Below, piece after piece: positions 27,101-32,330 of a stretch of DNA of 33,130 bases. The position numbers were made by a program, and so were the translations under genes. Each line of letters begins with the position of its first letter. Within the stretch, counting starts at the first letter, position 1. The stretch spans positions 1,842,693-1,875,822 of the forward strand of contig BFEA01000176.1 of the NCBI GenBank assembly GCA_003427395.1. Reading direction: 5' to 3'. Below the pieces are notes generated by a model. It worked only from the letters and a program-made list of their open reading frames with translations. It was not told the origin of the DNA and did no database searches. This DNA is from Chara braunii. Taxonomy: Eukaryota > Streptophyta > Charophyceae > Charales > Characeae.

Positions 27101-28975
27101 ATTCTCATCGCCATTCAAAAATGAAGTGCCAGAAGACGTCTTCTCCGTGCCCTCTGCTCCTGCCACGTGTCCCCTACTACCACGTTTGCCCAGACGATTG
27201 CACGGTCGGTCTCCTGATGATTGCCCTTCTCCTCCCTCCTCCTCCCTCTCTCTTGACTCCAGCTGCTGACACGTGTCCAGCTTAGACTCTCTCTTCTCCA
27301 CTTGCTGCTGTCCATTCTCTTGGAAAGTTCCTTGACGTCCTCCGCTAAACGTCTGAAATTCCTCTTCTACTTTTACCCGTCCTAATCCTCCTCCTCCTCC
27401 CAAATGGACCCCCCCCCGGGCTGACCCCCCCCCCCCCCCAACACTTCCTGCTAATCGACCGACAGGCGTCACTCCTCCTCCCAAACCATTCGGCTTATCA
27501 CCCTTCGCCCCACTTTCCCCATCCTTGCTCCCAATTGCCGGCGCCGCCATATCCGCCTCCTTCTTTGGCAAGCTGACGCCTCCTCCCCCGGCTATGGCTG
27601 CCACGTGACTCCCAGCTGCTGCTGCTGCCCTTGGCCCGCCGACACCCGCCGATACCGCTCGGTTCTCTCCGAGCGTGCTCGACGCCGGTGCAGAGGACGG
27701 CCCTGGCGGCGGCGCCGCCGCCGCCGCCGGCACCGCATGCGAGGCATCCCTCCTCACTCTGCTATAGAAGAACAGCACAGGCTCCTCCTCCTCCTCTTCT
27801 TTCGAGGCGGCCGCAACGGACATCTTGACTTCCTCCTCTTCCTTCACATCGGTCGGTTCCGGGAAACGGGACAAGGGGGAGAAATCTAACAGAGATTGAC
27901 AATCTGCGGACCTGTCACGGGGATCGGACGCCGCCGCCGCCGCCGCCCCCACAACCACAATCTCCGCAGCTGACGCTCCATCGCCTCCTACCTCTCCTCC
28001 TAAACCTCCTCCTCCTCCTCCTCCTCCTCCTCCCCTCGGATCACTACTGAGTTCACCTCCAGCCATCCCTCTATCATCAACAACCATAGAATCACACTGA
28101 ACCTCCAGATGTCCATGTACTTGTCGATCCCGCTCGCGCATTACCGCCGCCGAGCCCTCTTCCTTCTTCCTCGCACTACCACTACTTTCTGGACCCTTCA
28201 TCTCCACGACATCATCCCCACCGTCATCGATCTCGTTCATCCGACGATCCATGGAAGTATTCGCTAAGCCAGTCATCATGTCCAACTCCTCTAGATCTTG
28301 GCAAACAGGAGGATCCTCCCTCGTCCTTGCTGCACTCTCGGTCCTCATCAAAATCATATTCACTCCAGCATCCTTCTCTGATCGAAGTCCATCGACAACC
28401 CCCACACCCACATCCCCTGCTTGAGCACTACCGGTAGGATCTTCCGCAGCTCTCGTCGACGGCAGTAATTCCGCCCCTGTTCCACATGCCCCTACTTCAT
28501 CCCCTCTTCCTTCTCTCACTCCTCCTCGCCGACCTTCCTCCTCCATCTCCATCTCTACCGCGGCCGCGGCACACCCCACCTCTCTCATCCTACTACGGGT
28601 AGCCTCAATCACGTCGGAATTGCCTTCCACCAGTTGTCTCTCGAGCCGATCCTCATTCGAAAGCGTGGCGGCGGCGGCATCTACCATGGCCATGGCGCCG
28701 TCGTCTGCCCTGACCTTGTTCTCCTCGGTATTGCCGAACGCCGCCACGTCCGGGTCGATCAAAAACGCATCGCCAAACAACATGTCAGCCGTAGATTCGA
28801 CCTCTGACATGCGCTGCGTGTCTGCGAACAACGCGTCCATCGCCTGCGACGCCTCGGCGAACACATGTTCGTGCTCCTCCTCCTTTTCGCCCTTCTCTCC
28901 CGATGGGGCTATGGAAGCAACGCTCCCACCACCTCCTCCTTTCTCCATCGCCGAGAGCCGCTCGCTCGAGCACAA
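3496..28975 (-). CDS. NAF1: NAF1-like H/ACA RNP assembly factor, nine-exon gene
   Basis: The coding sequence is the join of nine minus-strand exons: 28975-26666, 23785-23708, 22889-22788, 20244-20179, 18606-18526, 17081-17028, 14954-14890, 9383-9182 and 6054-3496. All junctions are GT-AG and keep frame, giving about 1,838 residues. Residues about 767-880 form a complete Gar1/Naf1-type beta-barrel: the entry segment NELAVLPPVPKVE, then VGVISSVMDAIVVVQG, then LVDEIFGPV followed by YSVRFNS. Next come KKGYDASGANDEE and EFSDDEKEAEAKR, the signature that separates NAF1 from GAR1. Family knowledge: NAF1 binds dyskerin (CBF5/NAP57) during H/ACA snoRNP, scaRNP and telomerase RNP assembly in the nucleus and is later replaced by GAR1. 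The protein is roughly three times the ~500-residue length I recall for yeast and human NAF1, because of long low-complexity N- and C-terminal regions. The identification of the core is firm. The start codon, the exon 9 acceptor and the UTRs are predictions. Confidence 0.9.
4343..4820 (-). repeat. Tandem ~237-bp duplication inside NAF1 exon 9
   Basis: Two adjacent coding units of about 79 codons (about 4820-4578 and 4577-4343) share PGSY-D-NRQ, SNG, HPSQP-PPL, F-KP and RQWES in the same order. The period is a multiple of three, so the frame is preserved. Confidence 0.85.
6360..6452. repeat. Hairpin MITE family 1, degraded copy
   Basis: The arms around CCGGTCATTGTTGCAGTATCT and CAGCTATAATGACCGG pair imperfectly. 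The loop GAAAGTTGCCCCAAATA is shared with the other copies. Confidence 0.75.
6636..6830 (-). mobile_element. Possible LINE 3' end
   Basis: On the minus strand the sequence ends GCTCTTTATATAATGAAAC, ATGCTATTTGTTAT and an A-run, which resembles the 3' terminus of a plant non-LTR element. No reverse transcriptase frame is present, so the copy would be strongly 5'-truncated or internally deleted. Confidence 0.35.
6947..6962. repeat. Telomere-like AAACCCTAAACCCTA
   Basis: Two units of the plant-type telomere repeat. Similar short motifs occur at about 13361-13395 and 19338-19352. Confidence 0.6.
7312..7384 (-). mobile_element. tRNA-derived SINE head
   Basis: Reading the minus strand, an A-box-like TATCTCAGTTGG (7379-7368) is followed by a B-box GCGTTCGAATCCG (7328-7316) at tRNA-like spacing, 73 nt overall. 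The anticodon arm does not fold convincingly, so this is a pol III head rather than a functional tRNA gene. Confidence 0.65.
7559..7746. mobile_element. CCACCAGTA-TIR element, copy 1
   Basis: The left end TTAAGCCACCAGTACC and the right end GGTACTGGTG ... GGTGGTTTAA are inverted; the right arm has a short insertion. The length of about 188 bp and the ends match the copy at 22074-22258. Confidence 0.6.
8222..8500. mobile_element. Partial hAT-like MITE fragments
   Basis: 8222-8332 ends in CTGGTAGCCCAG, the right terminus of the family at 14490-14798. 8415-8460 carries the family's internal GACCCTCAGCCAAAAGTTG. No left terminus or target duplication is seen, so these look like broken or nested copies. 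Confidence 0.55.
8928..9002. repeat. (CTT)n microsatellite with CGT interruption
   Basis: CTT trinucleotide array with a CGCCGTCGTCGTCGCCGT interruption. It abuts the truncated end of the U2-like sequence. Confidence 0.95.
9001..9114 (-). pseudogene. U2 snRNA 5'-domain pseudogene (sense to NAF1)
   Basis: The minus strand from 9114 reads AAACCTTTCTCGGCC, then CTAAGATCAAGTGTAGTATC, then TGATCAGTT, AATATCTGAT and GGTCTATCGGGCCACATTAA. These are the U2 5' stem-loop I, the branch-site-pairing GTAGTA and stem-loop II in order. Short insertions follow GGCCTTTT and CAGTT. The Sm site and 3' stem-loops are absent, and the sequence runs into the CTT repeat. The truncation and insertions argue against function. 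It lies 67 nt inside intron 8. Confidence 0.85.
9182..9383 (-). CDS. NAF1: NAF1 exon 8: RG-rich segment
   Basis: This exon has one base completing Arg 919 and then 67 codons (residues 920-986): RMKNGMEGDNGSEQEQ, a KRRQRGRGRGG box, and QQQQNGQGSDWQ at the end. The acceptor is TTGATTTCAG and the donor GTGAGT (phase 0). RG-rich boxes are common in nucleolar and snoRNP proteins and bind RNA. The exon 7 to exon 8 join is supported by frame and splice sites rather than by strong homology. Confidence 0.75.
9541..9660. repeat. Hairpin MITE family 1, degraded copy
   Basis: The GCCCGGTCATATTATAGCTG arm and the GCGATGATAACCCAGCATTC arm pair imperfectly. The loop CTGAATGCTGCCCCAAATA and the outer end GAAGACGGTATT match the family. 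Confidence 0.7.
10331..10630 (+). pseudogene. Possible decayed ORF fragment
   Basis: A frame with no start codon reads KKDIKQAIQQFSRDWLGSDQ, then GGRVAYVRWEGGSLSECEEE, then DYIICFKDWAKVDVAIPL and a stop at 10628-10630. The composition is protein-like and not low complexity, but I recognise no family. It most likely derives from a transposon. Confidence 0.3.
10830..10915. mobile_element. SINE family B, copy
   Basis: The box-B-like GGACCCGATTTCC is followed by CAGCAGGTGTTGCTCCCCAC and CAATAGATGGAGCC. The same order recurs at 11140, 14185 and 24855. Confidence 0.55.
11137..11260 (+). mobile_element. SINE family B, copy with A-rich tail
   Basis: GGTATCTCAACTTCATTACC is followed by box-B-like GGCCCGATTCC (11185-11195), CAGCACGTGCTGGTCCCCAC, GAATAGATCGGAGC, an (AATT)n stretch and an A-run. 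Confidence 0.6.
11335..11434. repeat. ~24-bp minisatellite
   Basis: Four to five degenerate copies of a unit like ACTTGCTTAGTCAAAGACTA. Confidence 0.85.
11708..11744. other. Nextera/Tn5 mosaic-end junction adapter (assembly artefact)
   Basis: CTGTCTCTTATACACATCT (11708-11726) is followed by its reverse complement AGATGTGTATAAGAGACA (11727-11744). This is the circularisation-junction adapter of Nextera mate-pair libraries, missing only its last G. It is flanked by 21-bp direct repeats, 11687-11707 and 11745-11765 (TGCTCTGTGCACTGGAATGA plus C). It is not biological sequence. Confidence 0.97.
11837..11866. repeat. Poly-A tract, 30 bp
   Basis: Uninterrupted A-run followed by GACAGG and a short GA array (11880-11895). 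Confidence 0.95.
12035..12407. repeat. Foldback element
   Basis: The outer 17-bp arms ACCACCAATATATGCTG (12035-12051) and 12391-12407 are perfect inverted repeats. Second-level arms at about 12061-12090 and 12326-12355 pair at about 25 of 30 positions. The right side also has a direct duplication of AGGTACGGCCATCTTCA. Confidence 0.8.
12588..12876. mobile_element. hAT-like MITE family 2, copy
   Basis: Exact 12-bp terminal inverted repeats CTAGGCTACCAG at 12588-12599 and 12865-12876. It contains a 47-bp poly-A (12648-12694) and the family's CAACTTTTGCCTCAGGG motif. ATGAGCCCTA occurs at both flanks (12581 and 12881) but is offset by 4 bp on the right, so the target duplication is uncertain. Confidence 0.75.
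13459..13645. repeat. ~100-bp tandem duplication
   Basis: Two copies (13459-13543 and 13563-13645) share CTGCARAGACTGGGTC, CCCTCCAACA, ACGAACCTTGG and GAGACTGG in the same order. Confidence 0.75.
13674..13766. repeat. 18-19-bp minisatellite
   Basis: Five tandem units of the type TCATATGGGACCATTCAC. Confidence 0.88.
14185..14251 (+). mobile_element. SINE family B, 3' fragment
   Basis: CCAGCAGGTTCTGCTTCCCA and CCAATAGATGGAGCC are followed by a poly-A tail of about 23 bp. Confidence 0.6.
14490..14798. mobile_element. hAT-like MITE family 2, intact copy
   Basis: 309 bp, with TIR CTAGGCTACCAG at the left and CTGGTAGCCCAG at the right. It is flanked by the exact 8-bp target duplication CTAATGAG (14482-14489 and 14799-14806). 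It carries the internal GACCCTGAGGCAAAAGTTG and an internal tandem copy of a 32-bp CCCGGTCAAACAAGG unit. It has no coding capacity. An 8-bp target duplication is typical of hAT-superfamily mobilisation. Confidence 0.85.
14890..14954 (-). CDS. NAF1: NAF1 exon 7: SDDEKE acidic-basic tail
   Basis: This exon has 21 codons plus two bases (residues 898-918): EVEFSDDEKEAEAKRLRKMT then K. FSDDEKE-EAK is the conserved post-barrel motif of NAF1 and contains a likely CK2-type acidic Ser site, which is inferred from the motif. The acceptor is GACCAG. The donor GTAAGG splits a codon (phase 2), and exon 8 supplies the third base to give Arg 919. This is the only intron of the gene that is not phase 0. Confidence 0.9.
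14955..17027 (-). other. NAF1 intron 6
   Basis: 2.07 kb, GTAAGT...CCAG. It holds a 31-bp tandem duplication (15239-15300, GCGAAGCCGCCAGAGCTCC twice) and a foldback at 16048-16192. The rest is apparently unique sequence with no recognisable coding exon. Confidence 0.7.
16048..16192. mobile_element. Foldback MITE, 145 bp
   Basis: The arms 16048-16079 and 16160-16192 are inverted with one mismatch and one 1-nt gap (CGCTCCACTACACAACACTC in the left arm). ATAG directly flanks both ends (16044-16047 and 16193-16196), a possible 4-bp target duplication. Confidence 0.8.
17028..17081 (-). CDS. NAF1: NAF1 exon 6: KKGYDASGANDEE segment
   Basis: This exon has 18 codons (residues 880-897): HKKGYDASGANDEELPEE. 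The KG-DAS--ND-E string is specific to NAF1 and is absent from GAR1; human NAF1 has a recognisable counterpart. The acceptor is CTTCTTACAG and the donor GTAAGT, both phase 0. Forty-eight nucleotides into the preceding intron boundary region the sequence becomes a long CT/CA microsatellite. Confidence 0.9.
17131..17234. repeat. Compound (CT)n-(CA)n microsatellite
   Basis: A CT run of about 83 bp (17131-17213) followed by a CA run (17215-17234). Confidence 0.97.
17503..17667. repeat. ~30-bp minisatellite
   Basis: About five units of the type CATGCAACCATACAAGAAAA plus GGGAGGGGTC. The period is divisible by three, so a frame stays open across it, but nothing else suggests coding. Confidence 0.85.
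18089..18139. repeat. (GA)n microsatellite
   Basis: Uninterrupted GA dinucleotide array of about 51 bp. Confidence 0.97.
18526..18606 (-). CDS. NAF1: NAF1 exon 5: end of the barrel
   Basis: This exon has 27 codons (residues 853-879): VPEEAVPDAAVSYVEDYAKF followed by ILNDASL. It matches the family segment in which an aromatic and an acidic residue precede a (F/Y)A--(I/V)L element. The acceptor is GTAACAG and the donor GTAAGT, both phase 0. The upstream pyrimidine content is modest, but the reading frame and homology place the exon securely. Confidence 0.88.
18845..19200. repeat. ~87-bp minisatellite
   Basis: Four units, with CCACCATTGGG landmarks at about 18881, 18968, 19053 and 19140. Each contains GAGTGCCCTCCGGCCCC, GACAGCAAGGACGAC and CTCCAGAGCACGCCTGCC. 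The period equals 29 codons and keeps a 223-codon minus-strand frame open. Confidence 0.85.
19946..20056 (+). pseudogene. U2 snRNA 5'-domain-like sequence (antisense to NAF1)
   Basis: The + strand reads ATACCTTTCTTGGCC, CTTCGGCTAA, then CCAGTGTAGTATCTATTC, TGATCAGTTTAATATGTGAT and GATCCATC. This is the start, the GTAGTA branch-site-pairing element (inside 19986-19996) and the downstream stem region of U2 in order. The following stem is replaced by TCCGACA...TGTCGGA, and no clear Sm site is seen. No plant snRNA upstream element (TCCCACATCG-like) or well-placed TATA box is visible, so it is probably a pseudogene. Confidence 0.8.
20179..20244 (-). CDS. NAF1: NAF1 exon 4: DEIFGPV motif
   Basis: This exon has 22 codons (residues 831-852): VDEIFGPVVAPLYSVRFN then SAAE. 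The (D/E)EIFGPV--P-Y-VRFNS string is the most diagnostic motif of the GAR1/NAF1 superfamily. The acceptor is TTTTTTTTGCAG and the donor GTAAGG, both phase 0. Confidence 0.93.
20463..20719. repeat. 133-bp tandem duplication with hairpin arms
   Basis: Units start at 20463 and 20596. Each has arms ATCAAGGCAGAAATA and ATTTCTGCCTTGGT around an A-rich loop, then CCTCTAAAGAGAATAGTGTC and CAGCTGTCCCCCAT, ending GAGGACGAGAAAGCTT. The two copies are nearly identical outside the A-rich loop, so the duplication is recent. Confidence 0.9.
20750..21245. mobile_element. hAT-like MITE family 2, 496-bp copy
   Basis: The ends ATGTGTTACCAG and CTGGTAACGCAG are inverted (9 of 12). They are flanked by TCTCTAAG (20742-20749) and CCTCTAAG (21246-21253), an 8-bp duplication with one mismatch. 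The internal GACCCTCAGCCAAAAGTTG is shared with the copies at 14490 and 8415. Confidence 0.75.
21844..21956. mobile_element. Hairpin MITE family 1, near-complete copy
   Basis: The arms CCGTCTTCCCCCGGATAGAA and TTCTATTCGGGGGAAGACCG frame an inner pair ACGGTCATTATCACTGTAT / ACAGGCATAATCACGGTACG. The loop GAAAGTTGCCCC is conserved. Confidence 0.9.
22074..22258. mobile_element. CCACCAGTA-TIR element, copy 2
   Basis: The left end AAACCACCAGTACTT and the right end AAGTACTGGTGGTTT are exact inverted repeats of 15 bp, about 185 bp apart. It has no coding capacity. Confidence 0.8.
22788..22889 (-). CDS. NAF1: NAF1 exon 3: central Gar1-like barrel
   Basis: This exon has 34 codons (residues 797-830): VMDAIVVVQGTGKERALDDG followed by TVLWLSARRKCLGL. 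The acceptor is TTTTGCAG and the donor GTAGGT, both phase 0. It corresponds to the family pattern V---VIVEG-----L-EG-VLW------LGL, the barrel strands and loop that contact dyskerin in GAR1/NAF1 structures. Confidence 0.9.
22890..23707 (-). other. NAF1 intron 2
   Basis: 818 bp, GTAAGC...TTGCAG. Half is an AAG/AAC-rich array. A possible 15-nt micro-exon lies at 23145-23159. Confidence 0.75.
23190..23610. repeat. AAG/AAC-rich low-complexity array containing one N
   Basis: Purine-rich repeats including (AAG)n at 23543-23589 and (AACAAG)n at about 23475-23510. The N at 23301 separates two identical 58-bp copies, 23243-23300 and 23302-23359. Confidence 0.95.
23708..23785 (-). CDS. NAF1: NAF1 exon 2: first strands of the Gar1-like barrel
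   Basis: This exon has 26 codons (protein residues 771-796), beginning VLPPVPKVEAELLPHQ and ending EVGVISS. The acceptor is TTTCAG and the donor GTAAGC, both phase 0. Joined to exon 1 it restores the family string NELAVLPPVPKVE. The segment matches the opening of the NAF1 RNA-binding domain (PV-KVE----H--L--VG-ISS), where the barrel begins. Confidence 0.9.
24110..24208. mobile_element. Hairpin MITE family 1, best-preserved copy
   Basis: A 99-bp near-perfect hairpin. The left arm TTCCCCCGAATACAACGTGC continues GGTCATTCATTATAGCT; the right arm is AGCTATAATGACCGTACG then TTGTATTCGGGGGAA. Confidence 0.93.
24452..24600. repeat. ~100-bp tandem duplication
   Basis: CCCTTCATGTCAGACCACAG and CAGGTAATTCGTTTG occur twice (from about 24469 and 24566). 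Confidence 0.85.
24855..24912 (+). mobile_element. SINE family B, fragment
   Basis: GGGCCCGGTTCTCAGCACAT and GCTGCTCACCACG are recognisable family B sequence; the tail is absent. Confidence 0.45.
24973..25180. repeat. Interleaved local duplication
   Basis: TTGATTTTCATCATGTACGG recurs as TTGATTTTCACCATGTATGG, and CACGTGGGAGGTTGTTCAAG occurs twice (about 25050 and 25150). Confidence 0.85.
25230..25333. mobile_element. Hairpin MITE family 1, copy
   Basis: The arms CGAATAGAAGAACGCCCGGT and ACCGGGCGTTGTATTCGG flank the conserved loop AAAAGTTGTGCCAAATACAG. Confidence 0.88.
25334..25436 (+). mobile_element. SINE family A, copy 1
   Basis: A-box-like TAGCTTAGTTCG (25338-25349) and B-box CGAGTTCGAACTCC (25384-25397), followed by ACTAGAAGCAGATGAGTGAA. 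Confidence 0.7.
25441..25675 (+). mobile_element. SINE family A, copy 2
   Basis: Perfect A-box TAGCTCAGTTGG (25448-25459) and B-box AAGTTCGAACTCC (25479-25491). The B-box to TAGAAGCAGATGAGTGAA unit is repeated internally at about 25512-25560. The body has TCGATGATGATATCTCAAGG and the end a short A-run. Confidence 0.75.
25840..25864. repeat. Poly-A tract
   Basis: Uninterrupted run of about 25 A residues. Confidence 0.95.
26355..26549 (+). mobile_element. SINE family A, diverged copy
   Basis: A-box TGGCTGAATGG (26369-26379) and B-box-like GAACTCAAATCC (26416-26427). The body GATCAGTTTGATGATGATAG and a terminal A-run parallel copy 2. Confidence 0.7.
26577..26604. repeat. (GGGA)n microsatellite
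   Basis: Seven GGGA units, 60 bp from the exon 1 donor. Confidence 0.95.
26666..28975 (-). CDS. NAF1: NAF1 exon 1: low-complexity N-terminus and acidic tract
   Basis: This exon has 770 codons from the first ATG at 28975; a second in-frame ATG, codon 10, lies at 28948. Residues about 36-80 form a less repetitive block (FAEASQAMDALFADTQRMSE, then MLFGDAFLIDPD) that may be a short conserved motif. Residues 80-637 are rich in Gly, Ala, Glu and Ser with homopolymer runs. Residues 638-770 are strongly acidic, with a Ser-Asp dipeptide run followed by DLDKLDDFVAGL and GPPRTKNELA; the last string is the usual lead-in to the NAF1 core. The exon ends at GCA before the donor GTGAGT (phase 0). Two G-runs (C-runs on the + strand at 27409-27417 and 27425-27439) are crossed without loss of frame, so their assembled lengths are right at least modulo 3. 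Whether residues 1-600 contain folded parts cannot be told from the sequence. Confidence 0.85.
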
Positions 28976-29300
28976 ACACTCAACGATCGACCACCAGCTC
29001 AGCTAAGCTTAGCTCAGAACGGCTCACCTCAGCTCAGCTCATGGTTGCCTTCGTCCTCGTGCGACCGGCCTCACATTCCCCCTCAGGCAAACGAAGTCAA
29101 ATCACAATGGCCTCACTCTACCCTCATTTCACACCCCCAAACCGATACCCTCAAACTGCACACTTGCGTTAGCCGGGCGTACCTAGCCACCCGCACAGCC
29201 GCTTTACGCAAGAACGCGAGAGAGCGTGTTTTTGTTTCTTTCTTTTTTTTAAGGGAGGGGGATGGAGCGTTTTAGGGCCTAGTCGCATCCCTTTTGTAGG
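28976..29300 (-). promoter_or_regulatory. NAF1 5' flank / probable 5' UTR and promoter
   Basis: The sequence upstream of the ATG has repeated AGCTCAG units and a 14-bp palindrome AGCTAAGCTTAGCT near 28999-29014. I see no convincing TATA box. Placement as promoter rests only on position. Confidence 0.3.
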
Positions 29301-29334
29301 GAGGCGGACGGTTTTAAGGCCTTCCGTCTCCCCC
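29298..29334. repeat. Short hairpin
   Basis: GGGAGGCGGACGG and CCTTCCGTCTCCC pair at 11 of 13 positions around an 8-nt loop. Confidence 0.6.
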
Positions 29335-29505
29335 GAACATGACGCATGTGCATTGTAAAAGAATACAACGTATAGATTGCTAATATTCAAGTACAACACG
29401 TAGGAGTTCTATCCGAGAAGCCCTTACATTCGAAGACAACACATCTGGGCTATTTTCGAGTCATCGTTTTTTTGTGAAACTCAAATACAACAGGTGCGTT
29501 AGGGG

Positions 29506-29523
29506 GAAGACCGTATTTGCAAC
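29506..29523. repeat. Solo end of MITE family 1
   Basis: GGGGGAAGACCGTATT matches the outer terminus of the copy at 21844-21956. No second arm is seen. Confidence 0.5.
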
Positions 29524-29944
29524 CCTCACCATCCGCAAAGATTCTGGATGCATCTTGACAGAATGTGCCCAAATGCACTCAAAATCTTTGTGAGTGGTGC
29601 AGCAACTAAACCCTTCGGCCGCGTAGAAGCCGAGATGGCTGGGGGAAGGGGGGGACAAGGCCAGAAACAGAAGGCGAAAAGAAACAAATGCCCAAAAAAA
29701 TTGACTAAAGACAAGCCCACAAGAAAAAAGGTTGAGTCCTTACATGATATCCAACTGACAAAAGATCAGCTATAGTTGCGCACGTTGAAGCGATGAGTTA
29801 TGAATGGCACCAAACTGACAGGTTGCAGCCGCCAAAATAAAAAGCTCATAAAGGGAGACTTGTGAGCTTTGTTGTTAATATTCAATCATATGTGCTTTTT
29901 TGGTAGTAAATTGAAAATATATTATGATGTGTCTTGATGTCGAC

Positions 29945-30475
29945 TAGGAAATCTTTGAGTCCACCTCAATATTTAACTCCTTGAACAAAATGGTATTTTA
30001 CCCCAAACAAATCTTTGAGTATACCTCCTTCAAAACTGTAACAATATAGTGTTTTTGTAAATAATGGTTTTCTCTCACAATATACACAATAACCTGATTT
30101 CAAGTGGATAATCTCACTTTAGTTATTCGTATAAAAGTAGGCTGATTGATATCACCTGATTTATTTATGGCGCCACACGGACTATGAAATTTGCCTAAGT
30201 TTTTCACCCATTGAATGTGTGACAAATCTTTGAGTCCACCTCCTTTCAAAATTGTAATAAAATACTATTTTTGTAAATAATGGATTTATCTCATAATATA
30301 CACAATCTCACTTTCGTTATTTATGCAAAGTTAGGTCGATTGATATCACATGATAATATGAGGCAATATTATCTTTGAGTCTACCTCCTTCAAAATTGTA
30401 ACAAGAGTTATGGATTTGCCCCACAATATACAGAATCTCATTTTCGTTATTTCTGTAAAGTTAGGTCGATTGATA
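29945..30475. repeat. Degenerate AT-rich tandem repeat
   Basis: Three to four copies of a unit with AAATCTTTGAGTCCACCTCC, TTCAAAATTGTAACAA, ATATACACAATCTCACTTTC and AGGTCGATTGATATCA, in order. Spacing is about 100 to 230 bp with indels. Confidence 0.8.
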
Positions 30476-30824
30476 GATGGACTGCATAGTTAGCAGTTCA
30501 GGCATTGTGGTACATGGTCGAGGGACTATTTCACATAAATATTTATTTGGTAATGGTTGTTGTCATCCTACTAAAGTTCGTACTAATATCAATATGGTCA
30601 TACTTTCATGCAAGTTCGTTGGCATTTGGGTTTGGGCGAACCCTTTAACATGAACGTCCGAATGTTTGGGACCCCCACAGCTAAGTCTGGCCCGAGCGTG
30701 ATTTTTTTTTTTTAAAAATGTATTATGGACAAATGGGTTTTCATACTGCACATTTTTCATTAAAAAAATGGGGCAGGAAGGCAGTTTGCATGTTGAACAG
30801 AAGAAACTCCTCCCACCATGTATA

Positions 30825-31175
30825 TGTGTATAAGACTGTGTGTGTATGTGAGACTGTGTGCATGTGTTTAAGTGTGTGTGTGTGCGTGCGAGGTTGGACG
30901 ACCCCCTGCCAACCAATAAATCGATCAATCAATCAATCAATCAAATAAGCAAGCAAGCTTACGTTGAAGAGAAAAAAATGTGAATGTGCGTGCCTATGTG
31001 TAAGTGTGTGTATACATGCGTGTGAGTATGTGTGTCTATGCATGTGTGTGAATATGTGTGTACATGTGTGTGTATGTGCGTGTATGTATGTGTGTGTATG
31101 TGTGTTTGTATGTTTGTGTGTATGTGTGCGTGTGTGTGTATGTGTGTGTATGTGCGTGTGTGTGTGCGTGCGTAA
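30825..31175. repeat. Imperfect (TG)n / GTGTAT array
   Basis: TG-rich array with GTAT, GCGT and GTTT variants, interrupted by (AATC)n at 30922-30955. Confidence 0.9.
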
Positions 31176-31184
31176 GGAGTGAGG

Positions 31185-31495
31185 CAACCCTCCCAATCAA
31201 TCAATCAACCAATAATATTATATTAAAAAGTTAACAGAAAAAAAAAAAACATTGATGATTGGTTGATTGGTTAGAGGGGAGCTCGCAGGGGACGGGCGAA
31301 TCCCACCTCAACCAATCATTCATCCATCAATCAGTCAATCAACTAATCAACCAATCAATAATATTATTTTGAAAAGTAAAAAAAAAAATGGACATTGATT
31401 GATTGATTGATCGGTTGGAGGAAGGTTTGTGGGTAGGGGCAATTCCAACCAATCAACTGATTGATCAATCAATCAATCAATCAATCAATCAAGGC
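31185..31495. repeat. (AATC)n inverted-repeat units
   Basis: Two successive units of about 115-120 bp: CAATCAATCAACCAATAATA with an A-rich loop and then GATTGGTTGATTGG. A final ATTGATTGATTGA / CAATCAATCAATCAA pair at 31396-31492 can also fold back. Confidence 0.8.
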
Positions 31496-31591
31496 AGGGA
31501 GGTTTTAAAGTTTCTTAACCCCCTATTCTCTATGAATTACAAAATTCAACGAAAATTTAGAGGTAGGTGCTCTACGTGGTGTTTTATTTAC

Positions 31592-31621
31592 TATTAAAAA
31601 AAAAAAAAAAAAAAAAAAAAA
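31592..31621. repeat. Poly-A tract
   Basis: Uninterrupted A-run. The minus strand beyond it has a box-B-like GGGTTCGTATCTC, a possible SINE remnant. Confidence 0.8.
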
Positions 31622-31739
31622 TTGGCGAACCCCGAACCGTTAGTCGCACGAGATACGAACCCTTGAATGTCTGAACATTTGAGGTGACAACCCTGCTTTC
31701 ATGAAAATAAAATTCAATAGTTTATAATTTTGTCAGTGT

Positions 31740-32320
31740 GCGTTTAGATGACGACATAATCATCATAAAACTTGTACGTAAAAAATATTTTATCTTTGTT
31801 TGTCAAGCGGAATGAGTATCGTGGTGGTCTCATAAGCGCTTGATTTGTAGGACACTACTGGTTACTCTCCTCGTTGTTCATAAAAGGGTTGATCAAGATC
31901 TTTAGGGTTTCGCAAAACTATAGTTAAATAAAAGGTTGAAATAAAAATAAAAAAAAAATAATTTCATTAAAGGAATACAAAAATTTAAGAGTATAAAGAG
32001 GAAGAAAGTTAATTATATGTTAAAGTAGCGACAAAAAATCAACAAGGTTTTTAGGGTTTTGCAAAGGTGATGTGCGTGAAGACATAAACTATAAATAACT
32101 TTATTGAGAACGCGTTTCAGAATACGAGATAAATATATGTGAGACAACGACTATGACATTGAGTGGCAAGGTTTTTAGCTACATTACTATTAGTAACTCA
32201 CAACTGCATACAAAATTACAAACACATATTTATCAAGATTTATAATACATATAAAAAATATATATATAATTAAAAAAATAAAGTTAAATAATGCTATTAT
32301 AATAAATTATTTTTGTATTG
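31740..32320. other. AT-rich stretch, nothing identified
   Basis: AT-rich sequence with no recognisable gene, RNA or element boundary. 31810-31875 has a weak tRNA-like look (TATCGTGGTGG) without a proper B-box. Confidence 0.4.
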
Positions 32321-32330
32321 TTTGTCTAAA

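Noticed and set aside
26631-27269. 212-residue Ser/Leu-rich plus-strand frame
   Set aside because: It is antisense to the acidic Ser/Asp tract of NAF1 exon 1 and simply mirrors its repeats.
31810-31875. tRNA-like sequence (TATCGTGGTGG, GGTTACTCTCC)
   Set aside because: The B-box matches poorly and no cloverleaf is evident.
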